Below are positions 17,456 through 26,148 of a DNA stretch of 64,000 bases, piece after piece. The notes under the pieces were generated by a model. That model did not search any database, was not told where the DNA came from, and saw only the letters and a program-made list of their open reading frames with translations. A program made the position numbers and the translations under genes. Origin of the DNA: an uncultured Agathobacter sp. (GTDB lineage: Bacteria > Bacillota > Clostridia > Lachnospirales > Lachnospiraceae); NCBI GenBank assembly GCA_910587655.1, contig CAJUND010000006.1, positions 62,001-126,000 of the forward strand, in the 5' to 3' direction. How positions within the stretch are numbered: position 1 is the stretch's first letter; each line of letters opens with the position of its first letter.

Positions 17456-18591
17456 AAAGTGCAATTTATGTAATGACGCATAAAACCTTCCGGGTGCCGG
17501 AAGACAACATGTATATACCGCTGCATGTAGGCAGAAAACCATGGCTCCTGCAGCATGGCATGACGGCAGAACAGCTGCAGTCCGGCAGCTGTGACGTGCC
17601 TGAAATCTGCACCTATACGGGGGATGACAGCGGGGATCATATTTCAGAAAAAAACTGTTATTACAGCGAACTGACAGGCATGTACTGGGCGTGGAAAAAT
17701 TCAGATGCCGAAGTCATCGGAACCTGCCATTACAGGAGATATCTTTTAAATCCGCAGGGATATATGTTTACGGAAAAAGAAATCCTGGATGTACTTGCGG
17801 ATTATGATATCATTACGACCAAAAGCCTTCAGTTAAATTTTTCCTATTACGAAGGATTTATTTCACACCATAAAAAAATATACCTGGATGAAACAGCAAA
17901 TGTATTAAAAGAAAAATATCCTGAATATTACCGGACGTTTGAACGTCTGGTACATGAAAAGCATACCTATTTCGGAAATATGCTGATCTGCCGCAGGCAT
18001 ATATACGATGCATACTGCAGCTGGATGTTTTCTGTTTTGTCTGAGGTGGAAAAACGGGTAAAGGTGGAAGAAGAGGATTCCTATCACCGCAGGATTTTCG
18101 GTTTTATTTCAGAGTTTTTACAGTATGTCTGGATTACACATGAAAAGCTTTCAGTCAGCGAATGCATGGTTGGAATGCTTGGTGAAAAAGCAGAGGTATC
18201 GGAAGTGAAGCAGGTGCTTGCAGGATATTTTGCCGCAGGCGATTACGGGCAGGCGAAGGAATATTTTCTTGAGGCAAAAAAAGCGCGTCCCGATATCCTG
18301 ATGGAGGCGTCGGATGTGACGGGAGAGCTTCATATGTGTATGGAAGTGATTGCAATTGCAGGACTGGAACAGCAGGAGTATGGAAGCAATCTTCTGGAAC
18401 GGATACAGGATTTTGATGAACTGATGTCCTACTGCAGTCATTTAAACAGCTATGTGATGCAGAAACAGTGCGGGGAAGTGGAGGAGTCATTAAAGCAGTG
18501 GAGAAAGAGCCATGAAGTGACAGCTGTTGCAAAAAACTGTGCGCTTGCCGTGGTAAATTCCATCCGGGGAACGGCAAAGGTTCCGGTGTGA
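17452..18591 (+). CDS. DUF4422 glycosyltransferase-like protein
   Basis: 379 residues starting at GTG 17452 behind AAGGAG and overlapping the previous stop (GTGA). The N-terminal 240 residues fit DUF4422: AIYVMTHKTF, ELTGMYWAWKNS, IGTCHYRRYLLN, DYDIITTK and the CRRHIYDAYCSWMF region. DUF4422 members occur in capsule and polysaccharide loci and are regarded as glycosyltransferases. The last 130 residues are helical without a recognised domain. No other polysaccharide gene is nearby, which is unusual. A terminator overlaps the stop codon, so this is the end of a three-gene operon. Confidence 0.82.
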   Translation: MKSAIYVMTHKTFRVPEDNMYIPLHVGRKPWLLQHGMTAEQLQSGSCDVPEICTYTGDDSGDHISEKNCYYSELTGMYWAWKNSDAEVIGTCHYRRYLLNPQGYMFTEKEILDVLADYDIITTKSLQLNFSYYEGFISHHKKIYLDETANVLKEKYPEYYRTFERLVHEKHTYFGNMLICRRHIYDAYCSWMFSVLSEVEKRVKVEEEDSYHRRIFGFISEFLQYVWITHEKLSVSECMVGMLGEKAEVSEVKQVLAGYFAAGDYGQAKEYFLEAKKARPDILMEASDVTGELHMCMEVIAIAGLEQQEYGSNLLERIQDFDELMSYCSHLNSYVMQKQCGEVEESLKQWRKSHEVTAVAKNCALAVVNSIRGTAKVPV

Positions 18592-18614
18592 GAATGTTCA
18601 CACCGGAATTTTTG
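18581..18614 (+). terminator. Rho-independent terminator after the DUF4422 gene
   Basis: TTCCGGTGTGA pairs perfectly with TCACACCGGAA and is followed by TTTTTG. The left arm includes the stop codon. Confidence 0.9.
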
Positions 18615-18703
18615 TAAATAAAACACTTTTTCGAATGAAAAAAAGGAAATCAGCAGATTTTGCCGAATATTATTAATAGAGCATGTTGTTACAGTTCAAA
18701 ATG

Positions 18704-18771
18704 GAGCAAATCGTATTGGAATTCGCTGTGCGAAACGATTTGCGCAGGCAGCATCCCTCTGGGATGTTACA
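18704..18771 (-). repeat. Structured repeat, copy B (minus orientation)
   Basis: Read on the minus strand: stem I CATCCC/GGGATG, GCCTGC, outer stem GCAAATCGT with ACGATTTGC, inner hairpin TTCGC-ACA-GCGAA and bulge TTCCAAT. On the plus strand the outer arms are 18706-18714 and 18735-18743. It ends 12 nt before the dgt start codon, abutting the ribosome binding site. The rest of the 192-nt gap upstream of dgt is AT-rich with no gene. Confidence 0.8.
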
Positions 18772-18783
18772 GGTGGGGAAAAT

Positions 18784-19797
18784 ATGACAATTCGTGAACA
18801 GATTGAGGCAATGGAAAAGGAAAACTTAAGTCCGTATGCCTGTCTAAGTATACATACAAAGGGAAGGGACCGGGAAGAGCCGCAGTGTGATATCCGTCCG
18901 GTGTTCCAGAGGGACCGGGACCGGATTCTGCACAGCAAGTCTTTCCGCCGTTTAAAATGCAAAACACAGGTATTTCTTACACCGATGGGGGACCATTACC
19001 GGACGCGGATGACACACACGCTGGAAGTGTCGCAGAATGCCCGGACGATAGCCAAGGCGCTGCGCCTGAACGAGGATCTGGTGGAAGCGATTGCACTTGG
19101 ACATGACCTGGGACATACACCGTTCGGACATGCAGGCGAATATATCCTGAATAAGATTTATCCCGGCGGCTTTCAGCATAACGAGCAGAGCGTCCGTATT
19201 GTCGAAAAGCTGGAAAAGGACGGGGACGGGCTGAACCTGACGTGGGAGGTAAGGGACGGAATCTTAAACCACCAGACCAGCCTGATGCCGCATACGCTGG
19301 AAGGAAAAATCGTCCGTTTTTCCGATAAAATTGCCTATATTAATTCTGATATTGACGACGCCATACGAGCGCAGATCTTACGGGAGGAAGACATTCCGGC
19401 AGAGCTTCGCAAAACGCTTGGCTACGATACCAGGACAAGGCTTGACCATCTGATCCATGACATTGTGATAAACAGTATGGGAAAGGACGATATCATTATG
19501 TCCGATGAGACTGCGCAGGCAATGCGGGATCTGCGTTTCTTTATGTTTGAGCACGTGTATAAAAATCCCGTTGCAAAAGGCGAGGAAGTAAAGGCAAAGG
19601 CAATGCTGGAGCAGATGTTTTATTTTTACATGGACCATATTGAAGAGCTTCCTGACAAACTGCGGGCGATGCTTGACGGGGGAGAGGACAGGGGACGGAT
19701 TGTCTGTGACTATATATCCGGCATGACCGACCAGTACGCCATCACAAAATTCAAGGAACACTTCATGCCCGAAGCCTGGCAGGTGGATGGTTATTGA
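18784..19797 (+). CDS. dgt: dGTP triphosphohydrolase-like HD protein
   Basis: 337 residues. HD-domain signature RMTHTLEVSQNA, then AIALGHDLGHTPFGHAGE with the paired His-Asp metal ligands, and GGFQHNEQSVRIVE. The C-terminal region shows DKIAYINSDIDDAIRA, typical of Dgt. The enzyme cleaves dNTPs to nucleoside and triphosphate. Placed directly before dnaG and rpoD, as in many Clostridia. Structured repeats lie on both sides: copy B in the leader and copy C starting at the stop codon. Confidence 0.93.
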   Translation: MTIREQIEAMEKENLSPYACLSIHTKGRDREEPQCDIRPVFQRDRDRILHSKSFRRLKCKTQVFLTPMGDHYRTRMTHTLEVSQNARTIAKALRLNEDLVEAIALGHDLGHTPFGHAGEYILNKIYPGGFQHNEQSVRIVEKLEKDGDGLNLTWEVRDGILNHQTSLMPHTLEGKIVRFSDKIAYINSDIDDAIRAQILREEDIPAELRKTLGYDTRTRLDHLIHDIVINSMGKDDIIMSDETAQAMRDLRFFMFEHVYKNPVAKGEEVKAKAMLEQMFYFYMDHIEELPDKLRAMLDGGEDRGRIVCDYISGMTDQYAITKFKEHFMPEAWQVDGY

Positions 19798-19886
19798 GAT
19801 TCATCTTTGATGAATCTCCTACGCAAATCACTTCGCGAAGCGAACTTGCATGTGATTTGCTCCTTGGATTCATCAAAGATGAATCT
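19797..19886 (+). repeat. Structured repeat, copy C, with hairpins at both ends
   Basis: Left hairpin AGATTCATC-TTT-GATGAATCT (19797-19817), then CCTAC, outer stem GCAAATCAC (19823-19831) with GTGATTTGC (19852-19860), inner hairpin TTCGC-GAA-GCGAA (19832-19844), bulge CTTGCAT (19845-19851), TCC. The right hairpin GATTCATC-AAA-GATGAATC (19867-19885... arms 19867-19874 and 19878-19885) is an inverted near-copy of the left one. It fills the gap between dgt and dnaG and begins at the last base of the dgt stop codon. Confidence 0.82.
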
Positions 19887-19914
19887 AAGAAAACAAAAGA
19901 AACAGGAGGACAAA

Positions 19915-21693
19915 ATGCCCTTTTATTCAGACGAAATAATTGAAGAAGTACGCTCCAGGAACGATATCGTGGACGTCATCGGAGGATATGTGCGTCTCCA
20001 CAAAAAGGGCAGTACCTATTTCGGACTCTGTCCGTTCCACAGTGAAAAGACAGGCTCTTTTTCCGTGTCAGGCGGCAAGCAGCTGTATTACTGTTTTGGC
20101 TGCGGCGCGGGCGGAAACGTTTTCAGCTTTCTGATGCAGTATGAAAATTATACCTTTGCAGAGGCAGTACAGGCGCTTGCCGAGCGCGCCGGTGTGGAGC
20201 TTCCGCAGAAAGAAATGACGGCGGCGCAGAAGCGGGAGGCGGACAGGCGTACCCTGCTTCTGGAAATCCAGAAGGAAGCCGCGAAATATTTTTACACCCT
20301 GCTGCGCAGTCCGCGCGGAAAACGGGCATGGGAATATTTTTTAAACAGGCAGCTGTCGGAGGAGACAATTAAAAAATTCGGGCTCGGCTACGCGGACCAG
20401 TACAGTGATGATTTATACCGTTATCTCCGTAAAAAAGGCTATGATGATGCCGTTTTAAAAGAAACCGGTCTGGTGACAATTGACGAGGTGCGGGGCGGGC
20501 ATGATAAATTCTGGAACCGTGCCATGTTTCCGATTATGGATATCCACAACCGTGTCATCGGATTCGGCGGACGCGTGATGGGAGAGGGCGAGCCGAAATA
20601 CTTAAATTCCCCGGAAACAAAAATTTTTGACAAAAGCCGTAATCTGTACGGTCTGAATATTGCAAAAAGCACAAAAAAGCACCAGCTTCTTTTGTGCGAG
20701 GGATATATGGACGTCATAGCCCTGCACCAGGCAGGATTTGACAATGCAGTGGCATCCCTCGGTACATCCTTAACGAGCGGACATGCCAGCCTGTTAAAAC
20801 GGTATACGAAAGAAGTATACATAACCTATGACAGCGACGGCGCAGGCATTAAGGCGGCGCTGCGTGCGATTCCGCTTTTAAAGGAAGCCGGAATCATAAC
20901 AAAAGTCATTAATATGCAGCCATACAAGGATCCGGATGAATTTATCAAGGCACTTGGTGCAGAAGAATACCAGAAACGGATTGACAGTGCAACGAACAGT
21001 TTCATGTTTGAAATCCAGGTTCTGGAACAGAATTATGATATGAATGATCCGGAGTCAAAGACTGCATTTTATAATGAAACAGCCAGGAAGCTTCTTGGTT
21101 TTTCTGAGGAATTAGAGAGAAGCAATTATATAGAAGCAGTGGCGGATAAATACCAGATGGGTTTTGACAATTTAAGAAAGCTTGTAAACAGCCTTGCGGC
21201 AAAAGGGGGGCTGGTAAAGCCTTCCCCGCTAAAAAGCGGCATCAGCCCAAAGAAGAAAAAGGAGGACGGAATGAAGCAGTCGCAGAAGCTGCTTTTAACA
21301 TGGCTGATCGAGGACAACCGGCTGTTTGAGGCAGTACGGGGACTGATAACGGCAGATGATTTTACGGAGGAGCTGTACCATAAGGTGGCGCAGGAGGTGT
21401 TTGCGCAGTACAGCAGCGAGCAGGCGGTTCATCCGGAAAAAATCATAGACCTTTTTCCCGGCGAAGAGGAGCAGAAAGAAATTGCAGGACTGTTTAACGC
21501 CAGGATCCATGAAGTGGAAACAAAAAGCGACATGGAAAAAGCCTTAAAAGAAACCATTATCCGCATCAAGCAAAACAGCATTGATTTCCGTACGAAACAT
21601 GCAGTTCCTACGGATTTAAATGCAATGATGCAGATTGTAGAGGACAGGCGGGCACTGGAGAAGCTGGAAAAATTGCATATTTCCATTGATTAA
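19915..21693 (+). CDS. dnaG: DNA primase
   Basis: 592 residues from ATG 19915 behind CAGGAGGAC. Zinc finger CPFHSEKTGSF...YYCFGCGAGG at 40-65; toprim domain with LLLCEGYMDVIAL and VYITYDSDGAG; C-terminal helicase-binding region beyond about 450. Synthesises RNA primers at the replication fork. The frame is open upstream to 19807, but those codons are repeat copy C. The gene is followed by rpoD after a 37-nt gap, as in the classical macromolecular synthesis operon. Confidence 0.96.
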   Translation: MPFYSDEIIEEVRSRNDIVDVIGGYVRLHKKGSTYFGLCPFHSEKTGSFSVSGGKQLYYCFGCGAGGNVFSFLMQYENYTFAEAVQALAERAGVELPQKEMTAAQKREADRRTLLLEIQKEAAKYFYTLLRSPRGKRAWEYFLNRQLSEETIKKFGLGYADQYSDDLYRYLRKKGYDDAVLKETGLVTIDEVRGGHDKFWNRAMFPIMDIHNRVIGFGGRVMGEGEPKYLNSPETKIFDKSRNLYGLNIAKSTKKHQLLLCEGYMDVIALHQAGFDNAVASLGTSLTSGHASLLKRYTKEVYITYDSDGAGIKAALRAIPLLKEAGIITKVINMQPYKDPDEFIKALGAEEYQKRIDSATNSFMFEIQVLEQNYDMNDPESKTAFYNETARKLLGFSEELERSNYIEAVADKYQMGFDNLRKLVNSLAAKGGLVKPSPLKSGISPKKKKEDGMKQSQKLLLTWLIEDNRLFEAVRGLITADDFTEELYHKVAQEVFAQYSSEQAVHPEKIIDLFPGEEEQKEIAGLFNARIHEVETKSDMEKALKETIIRIKQNSIDFRTKHAVPTDLNAMMQIVEDRRALEKLEKLHISID

Positions 21694-21730
21694 GGACAAA
21701 ATAGAAAGTAACCTGAGAGGACGAAGCGAC

Positions 21731-22996
21731 ATGGCAAAGAAAAAAGAAGAGAAGGCAGCAGTAGAAACAGTAGAGACAGAGGAAATGAAGACAAAATATA
21801 AAGAGAAGATCAAAGAACTTCTCGAAATCGGCAAAAAAAAGCGAAATATCTTGGAATACCAGGAAATCAGCGATTTTTTCCGGGATTTGAACCCGGATGC
21901 GGAAAAACTGGAAGAAATTCTGGATATTCTGGAGCATAATAATATTGACGTACTCCGCATCAGCGATGATGACGATGACGACGATATCATTCTGGATGAA
22001 GAGGACGAGGTGGAAGTAGAAAAGCTTGACCTTTCCATTCCGGACGGCATCAATGTGGAAGATCCGGTACGCATGTATTTAAAGGAAATCGGAAAAGTGC
22101 CGCTTCTTTCTGCAGAAGAGGAAATCGACCTTGCGCAGACAATGGAAGACGGAAATGTTGCCATTGAAAAAATCCAGATTTTAAAGGAACGCATCGAAGA
22201 CAGCGATGACGAAAAGGAAAAAGAGGAAATCCGCGGGGAAATCAAGGAGCTCCAGCTTGCCGTGGACCATGGCTCAGATGCCAAGAAGCGTCTTGCGGAG
22301 GCAAACCTGCGGCTGGTAGTCAGCATTGCCAAACGTTATGTCGGGCGCGGAATGCTTTTCCTGGACCTGATTCAGGAAGGAAACCTGGGACTGATTAAAG
22401 CGGTGGAGAAGTTTGACTACCGCAAGGGCTACAAGTTTTCCACATATGCCACCTGGTGGATTCGCCAGGCAATTACAAGGGCGATTGCCGACCAGGCAAG
22501 AACCATCCGGATTCCGGTACACATGGTGGAGACGATTAACAAATTAATCCGTGTCAGCCGCCAGCTTCTGCAGGAGCTTGGCAGGGAACCGTCCCCGGAG
22601 GAAATCGCGGAGGAAATGAACATGCCGGTGGACCGTGTGCGGGAAATCCTTAAGATTTCGCAGGAGCCGGTATCCCTGGAAACGCCAATCGGTGAGGAGG
22701 AGGATTCCCATCTCGGGGACTTTATCAAGGATGACAACGTGCCTGTTCCGGCTGATGCAGCGGCGTTTACCCTGTTAAAGGAGCAGCTTGAGGAAGTCCT
22801 GGGGACACTTACCGAGCGGGAGCAGAAGGTTCTGACCCTGCGTTTCGGTCTGGAGGACGGACGTGCCCGCACCCTCGAAGAGGTGGGAAAGGAATTTAAC
22901 GTTACGAGGGAGCGTATCCGGCAGATTGAGGCAAAAGCGCTCCGTAAGCTCCGCCATCCGAGCAGGAGCAGAAAACTTAAGGATTATTTAGAGTAA
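21731..22996 (+). CDS. rpoD: Primary sigma factor SigA/RpoD
   Basis: 421 residues. Region 1.1 (about 20-80), an acidic DDDDDDIILDEEDEVE stretch at about 78-93, region 1.2 (DPVRMYLKEIG), region 2 (RLVVSIAKRYVGRGMLFLDL, GYKFSTYATWWIRQAITR), region 3 and region 4 (EVGKEFNVTRERIRQIEAKA) all in order. Directs RNA polymerase to housekeeping promoters such as the TTGACA/TATAAT boxes seen in this window. Start chosen at ATG 21731, behind GAGAGGA; the frame extends upstream into the end of dnaG. Confidence 0.97.
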   Translation: MAKKKEEKAAVETVETEEMKTKYKEKIKELLEIGKKKRNILEYQEISDFFRDLNPDAEKLEEILDILEHNNIDVLRISDDDDDDDIILDEEDEVEVEKLDLSIPDGINVEDPVRMYLKEIGKVPLLSAEEEIDLAQTMEDGNVAIEKIQILKERIEDSDDEKEKEEIRGEIKELQLAVDHGSDAKKRLAEANLRLVVSIAKRYVGRGMLFLDLIQEGNLGLIKAVEKFDYRKGYKFSTYATWWIRQAITRAIADQARTIRIPVHMVETINKLIRVSRQLLQELGREPSPEEIAEEMNMPVDRVREILKISQEPVSLETPIGEEEDSHLGDFIKDDNVPVPADAAAFTLLKEQLEEVLGTLTEREQKVLTLRFGLEDGRARTLEEVGKEFNVTRERIRQIEAKALRKLRHPSRSRKLKDYLE

Positions 22997-22997
22997 A

Positions 22998-23741
22998 ATG
23001 GTAAAACTTTCAAAAAGGATGAATGCTGTTGCAGCCATGGTGGGTTCCGGCGGGGTTCTGGCGGATGTCGGGACAGACCACGGGTATATTCCGATTGCAC
23101 TGGTTGAAAGACAAAAGATAAAAGCTGCCATTGCCATGGATATTAACGAGGGGCCGCTTTCCCGTGCAGCGGAAAATATTAAAGCCGCACATCTCGAAGA
23201 TTACATAGAAACCAGACGTTCCGACGGCGTTTCGGCGCTTTTGGCGGGCGAGGCGGATTCCATTGTCATTGCCGGTATGGGCGGTGAGCTGATGTTACAT
23301 ATTTTAACGGACGGGGAGGAAGTCTGTGCTTCGGCAGCGGAACTGATTCTGCAGCCGCAGTCGGATATCCGTAAGGTACGTGAATTTTTACGGGAGCACC
23401 AGTATAAAATAATAGATGAGGATATGGTATATGAGGATGGAAAATATTATCCGATGATGAAAGCGGTCAGGGATGAATCCGGCGGAATCTGGATGCGGGT
23501 GGATGATGAGACAAAGGCGGCGTGCGATATATACGGGCCGCTTCTGCTCCGCGGCGGACATCCGGTGCTCCGGCGGTTTATGGTCCGCCAGCACAGACAG
23601 CTTACCGGACTTCTGCATAGGCTGGAGTCCGGGAACCGGTCGGAGGCAGTGGAGAAGCGGATTCTGGAAATCCGAAAGGAGCTGCATTATAATGAATCAG
23701 CATATACGATTTTGGGGGCAATAAAAAATGCAGGAATATGA
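22998..23741 (+). CDS. trmK: tRNA (adenine-22-N1)-methyltransferase
   Basis: 247 residues. Begins KLSKRMNAVAAMVGSGGVLADVGTDHGYIPIALVE, the SAM-binding motif of TrmK, with AIAMDINEGPLSRAAENI and IVIAGMGGELM. Methylates A22 in tRNA D arms in Gram-positive bacteria. Starts 2 nt after the rpoD stop and overlaps the next gene by 14 nt, so it belongs to the same operon. Confidence 0.92.
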   Translation: MVKLSKRMNAVAAMVGSGGVLADVGTDHGYIPIALVERQKIKAAIAMDINEGPLSRAAENIKAAHLEDYIETRRSDGVSALLAGEADSIVIAGMGGELMLHILTDGEEVCASAAELILQPQSDIRKVREFLREHQYKIIDEDMVYEDGKYYPMMKAVRDESGGIWMRVDDETKAACDIYGPLLLRGGHPVLRRFMVRQHRQLTGLLHRLESGNRSEAVEKRILEIRKELHYNESAYTILGAIKNAGI

Positions 23742-25392
23742 AATAACGATAAAGCTGGGACAGGGAGATACAAAGCATATAAAGGTAACAGAGGGAACAA
23801 CACTGCAGGATATCGCCGGGGAATACCAGTCAGAGTACAGGCACACGATTGTCCTGGCAAATGTAAACGGTAAGCTGCGGGAGCTTTTTAAAACGGTAAC
23901 AAAATCCTGTACAGTTTCGTTTCTTACCATGGCAAGCCATGACGGACGGCGTACATACCGCAGGAGCGTCACGCTTTTAATGCAGAAGGCCGTGGAAAAT
24001 CTCTGGGGCGACAAAGTAAAGGTCAGGGTGTATTATTCCCTGGGAGGAAATTATTACTGTGAACTGAAAGGACGAAAGTCCGATGCAGGGGCAATTTCCG
24101 CCATCCGGGAGGAAATGAAAAGACTGGTGCAGGAGGATCTGCCCATTGAAAAAAAGAGCTATAAAACAACCGATGCAGAGGAGCTGTTCCGGGTAAAAGG
24201 AATGAAAGACAAGGAACGTCTGCTGCATTACCGCAGAAGTTCCCGTGTCAATATCTATTCCATAGACGGAATGGAAGATTATTATTACGGATATATGGTG
24301 CCGTCCACGGGCTGCCTGGGAATGTTTGACATAGAAGCGTATGAGGAAGGGTTTGTCCTGCTTCTTCCTGGCAGTTCGGGGGATGCCGTGGAGCCCCTTT
24401 CCACTTCCAACAAGCTTTACCATACCCTGCGGGATTCCCGCCGCTGGAGCAGGATGCTGGGGATTGGTACGATTGGCGCGTTAAATGACGCCATTGCAGC
24501 CGGAAAGGGGGAACAGATCATTCTCCTGCAGGAAGCGCTGATGGAGGAAAAAATCGGAGCGCTTGCTGCCCGGATTGCAGAAAAAAAGGGTACAAAATTT
24601 GTAATGATAGCAGGACCGTCCTCATCCGGCAAGACGACATTTTCCAACCGTCTGTCCATCCAGCTTCTCTCCAAGGGCTTAACGCCGCATCCCATCGGGC
24701 TGGATGATTATTATGCGGACCGGGAAAAGTGTCCGCGTGATGAAAACGGGGAATTTGATTTTGAGTGCCTGGAAGCGCTTGACCTGGAGAAATTTAACGA
24801 GGATATGACGGCGCTTCTTGCAGGTAAGGAAGTCTCCATGCCTTCGTTTAATTTTAAAACCGGCAAGCGTGAATACCGGGGCAGAAAATTAAAGCTTGGA
24901 GCAGATGATATTCTTGTGATTGAAGGAATCCACGGACTGAATGAGCGACTTTCTTATTCCCTGCCGGAAGAGAGCAAGTTTAAAATTTATATTTCCGCAC
25001 TTACCCAGTTAAATATTGATGAGCATAACCCGCTTCCGACCTCGGACTGCCGTCTGCTCCGCCGGATTGTCAGGGATGCAAGGACACGCGGCACGAGTGC
25101 GCAGGAAACCATTGCGATGTGGGGCAGCGTCCGCCGCGGGGAGGAGAAAAACATTTTTCCGTTCCAGGACAGTGCCGATGTGATGTTTAATTCCGCGCTG
25201 CTGTATGAAATTGCCGTAATGAAGGTATATGCGGAACCGCTTCTGTTCCAGATTTCAAGGGACAGTACCGAGTACTCGGAGGCAAAGCGTCTGCTGAAAT
25301 TCCTGGATTACTTCCTGCCGCTGCCGACCGAGGGCATTATGCAGAGTTCCCTTGTGCGGGAGTTTGTGGGGGGAAGCTGTTTTCATGTATAA
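23728..25392 (+). CDS. Uridine-kinase-like nucleoside kinase with TGS domain
   Basis: 554 residues. N-terminal TGS domain (about 1-65) and a threonyl-tRNA-synthetase-like second domain (about 70-230), then a P-loop kinase with MIAGPSSSGKTTFSNRLS at about 295 and IGLDDYYADREKC, VIEGIHGLN and RIVRDARTRG. This fused architecture is common in Clostridia and annotated as nucleoside or uridine kinase; the substrate is not proven. Overlaps trmK by 14 nt. A strong hairpin terminator follows 60 nt after the stop. Confidence 0.88.
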   Translation: MQEYEITIKLGQGDTKHIKVTEGTTLQDIAGEYQSEYRHTIVLANVNGKLRELFKTVTKSCTVSFLTMASHDGRRTYRRSVTLLMQKAVENLWGDKVKVRVYYSLGGNYYCELKGRKSDAGAISAIREEMKRLVQEDLPIEKKSYKTTDAEELFRVKGMKDKERLLHYRRSSRVNIYSIDGMEDYYYGYMVPSTGCLGMFDIEAYEEGFVLLLPGSSGDAVEPLSTSNKLYHTLRDSRRWSRMLGIGTIGALNDAIAAGKGEQIILLQEALMEEKIGALAARIAEKKGTKFVMIAGPSSSGKTTFSNRLSIQLLSKGLTPHPIGLDDYYADREKCPRDENGEFDFECLEALDLEKFNEDMTALLAGKEVSMPSFNFKTGKREYRGRKLKLGADDILVIEGIHGLNERLSYSLPEESKFKIYISALTQLNIDEHNPLPTSDCRLLRRIVRDARTRGTSAQETIAMWGSVRRGEEKNIFPFQDSADVMFNSALLYEIAVMKVYAEPLLFQISRDSTEYSEAKRLLKFLDYFLPLPTEGIMQSSLVREFVGGSCFHV

Positions 25393-25452
25393 AAGGATTT
25401 TGCCTGCGAAACTTCTGCAGCGAATGTAACTGCATATGCGTCTGCTGGCAGT

Positions 25453-25482
25453 AAAAAAGCCCTCCTTGCGGAGGGCTTTTTT
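25453..25482. terminator. Bidirectional terminator between kinase gene and RNase P RNA
   Basis: AAAAAAGCCCTCC-TTGC-GGAGGGCTTTTTT: a 7-bp GC stem with an A-run on one side and a T-run on the other, so it can terminate both the plus-strand kinase operon and the minus-strand rnpB transcript. Confidence 0.93.
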
Positions 25483-25483
25483 A

Positions 25484-25960
25484 TGGACAGCAGGACGATA
25501 AGCCGGGTTATGTCGTTGGGTGATCATCTGTCTAGGACGACTGTTACCAGCCGCCTCAAGCGACCTACCTAAAGCTGGCGGGCCACGTCAATGCTTTGCT
25601 TTGGTCTTGCTTCGGATGGGGTTTACATGGCTGCGGCTGTTACCAGCCGCACGGTAGTCTCTTACACTGCCTTTCCACCCTTACTTATGTAACACTCTCC
25701 GTAAGGAGAGTGTTGCCTACGCACAGCACATTCCGCAAAGCGGAATTTTTCATGGCTGTGCTCCTTATTTGTAGGGCATTCTTCCTATGGGGAGCATTAC
25801 AATAAGCGGTATATTTCTGTTGCACTTTCCTTAGAGTTTCCTCCACCGGCCGTTAACCGGCATCCTGCCCTGTGAAGCCCGGACTTTCCTCACCTGTAAA
25901 GTGTAATATCCCGAAGGGGGTATTGTATTTACAGCCGCGATCACCTGTCCTGCACCATGC
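25484..25960 (-). ncRNA. rnpB: RNase P RNA (type A) with expanded P12 arm
   Basis: Catalytic RNA that trims 5' ends of pre-tRNAs. Minus-strand landmarks in order: GAGGAAAGTCCGGGC near the 5' end, GCCGGTTAACGGCCGGTGG, AGTGCAACAGAAATATACC, AAGGGTGGAAAGG, GCGGCTGGTAACAGCCGC, GGCTGGTAACAG and the near-universal ACATAACCCGGCTTATCG at the 3' end. The ends are approximate: a promoter fits a start near 25960, and the terminator is at 25453-25482. About 475 nt instead of the usual 350-400; the excess lies between the ACAGAAATATACC and AAGGGTGGAAAGG segments, the position of P12, and consists of structured repeat copy D. Confidence 0.95.
25688..25764 (+). repeat. Structured repeat, copy D, inside the RNase P RNA gene
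   Basis: In plus orientation, antisense to rnpB: stem I AACACTCTCC-GTAA-GGAGAGTGTT (25691-25714), GCCTAC, outer stem GCACAGC (25721-25727) with GCTGTGC (25755-25761), inner hairpin ATTCCGC-AAA-GCGGAAT (25730-25746), then TTTTCAT, TCC. Flanking bases pair as the basal P12 helix (minus strand CTTATTGTAA with TTACATAAG, one bulge), so the repeat forms the tip of that arm. Confidence 0.82.
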
Positions 25961-25967
25961 ATTTTAA

Positions 25968-25996
25968 ACTATATCATAATTGTCCCGGTCCTGCAA
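25968..25996 (-). promoter_or_regulatory. Promoter of rnpB
   Basis: On the minus strand TTGCAG (25991-25996), 17-nt spacer, TATAGT (25968-25973). Predicted start about 25960, which fits the 5' end of the RNA. Confidence 0.75.
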
Positions 25997-26148
25997 CCGC
26001 TGGATCAAAATCCTGTTCTATCAATGGCGGATTTGCATATTCATGGGCAATTCCAAGCATGGACTGTATCATTTCCGATTGTTTTTTCCAAAGTTGTCAT
26101 GGATGCGCCTTCCTCTTGAATTTTATTTTGCTTTTTGGAAGAAACGGA

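Noticed and set aside
19807..19914. N-terminal extension of DnaG
   Set aside because: These codons are repeat copy C; the primase family starts with MPFYSDEI-like residues and AGGAGG precedes ATG 19915.
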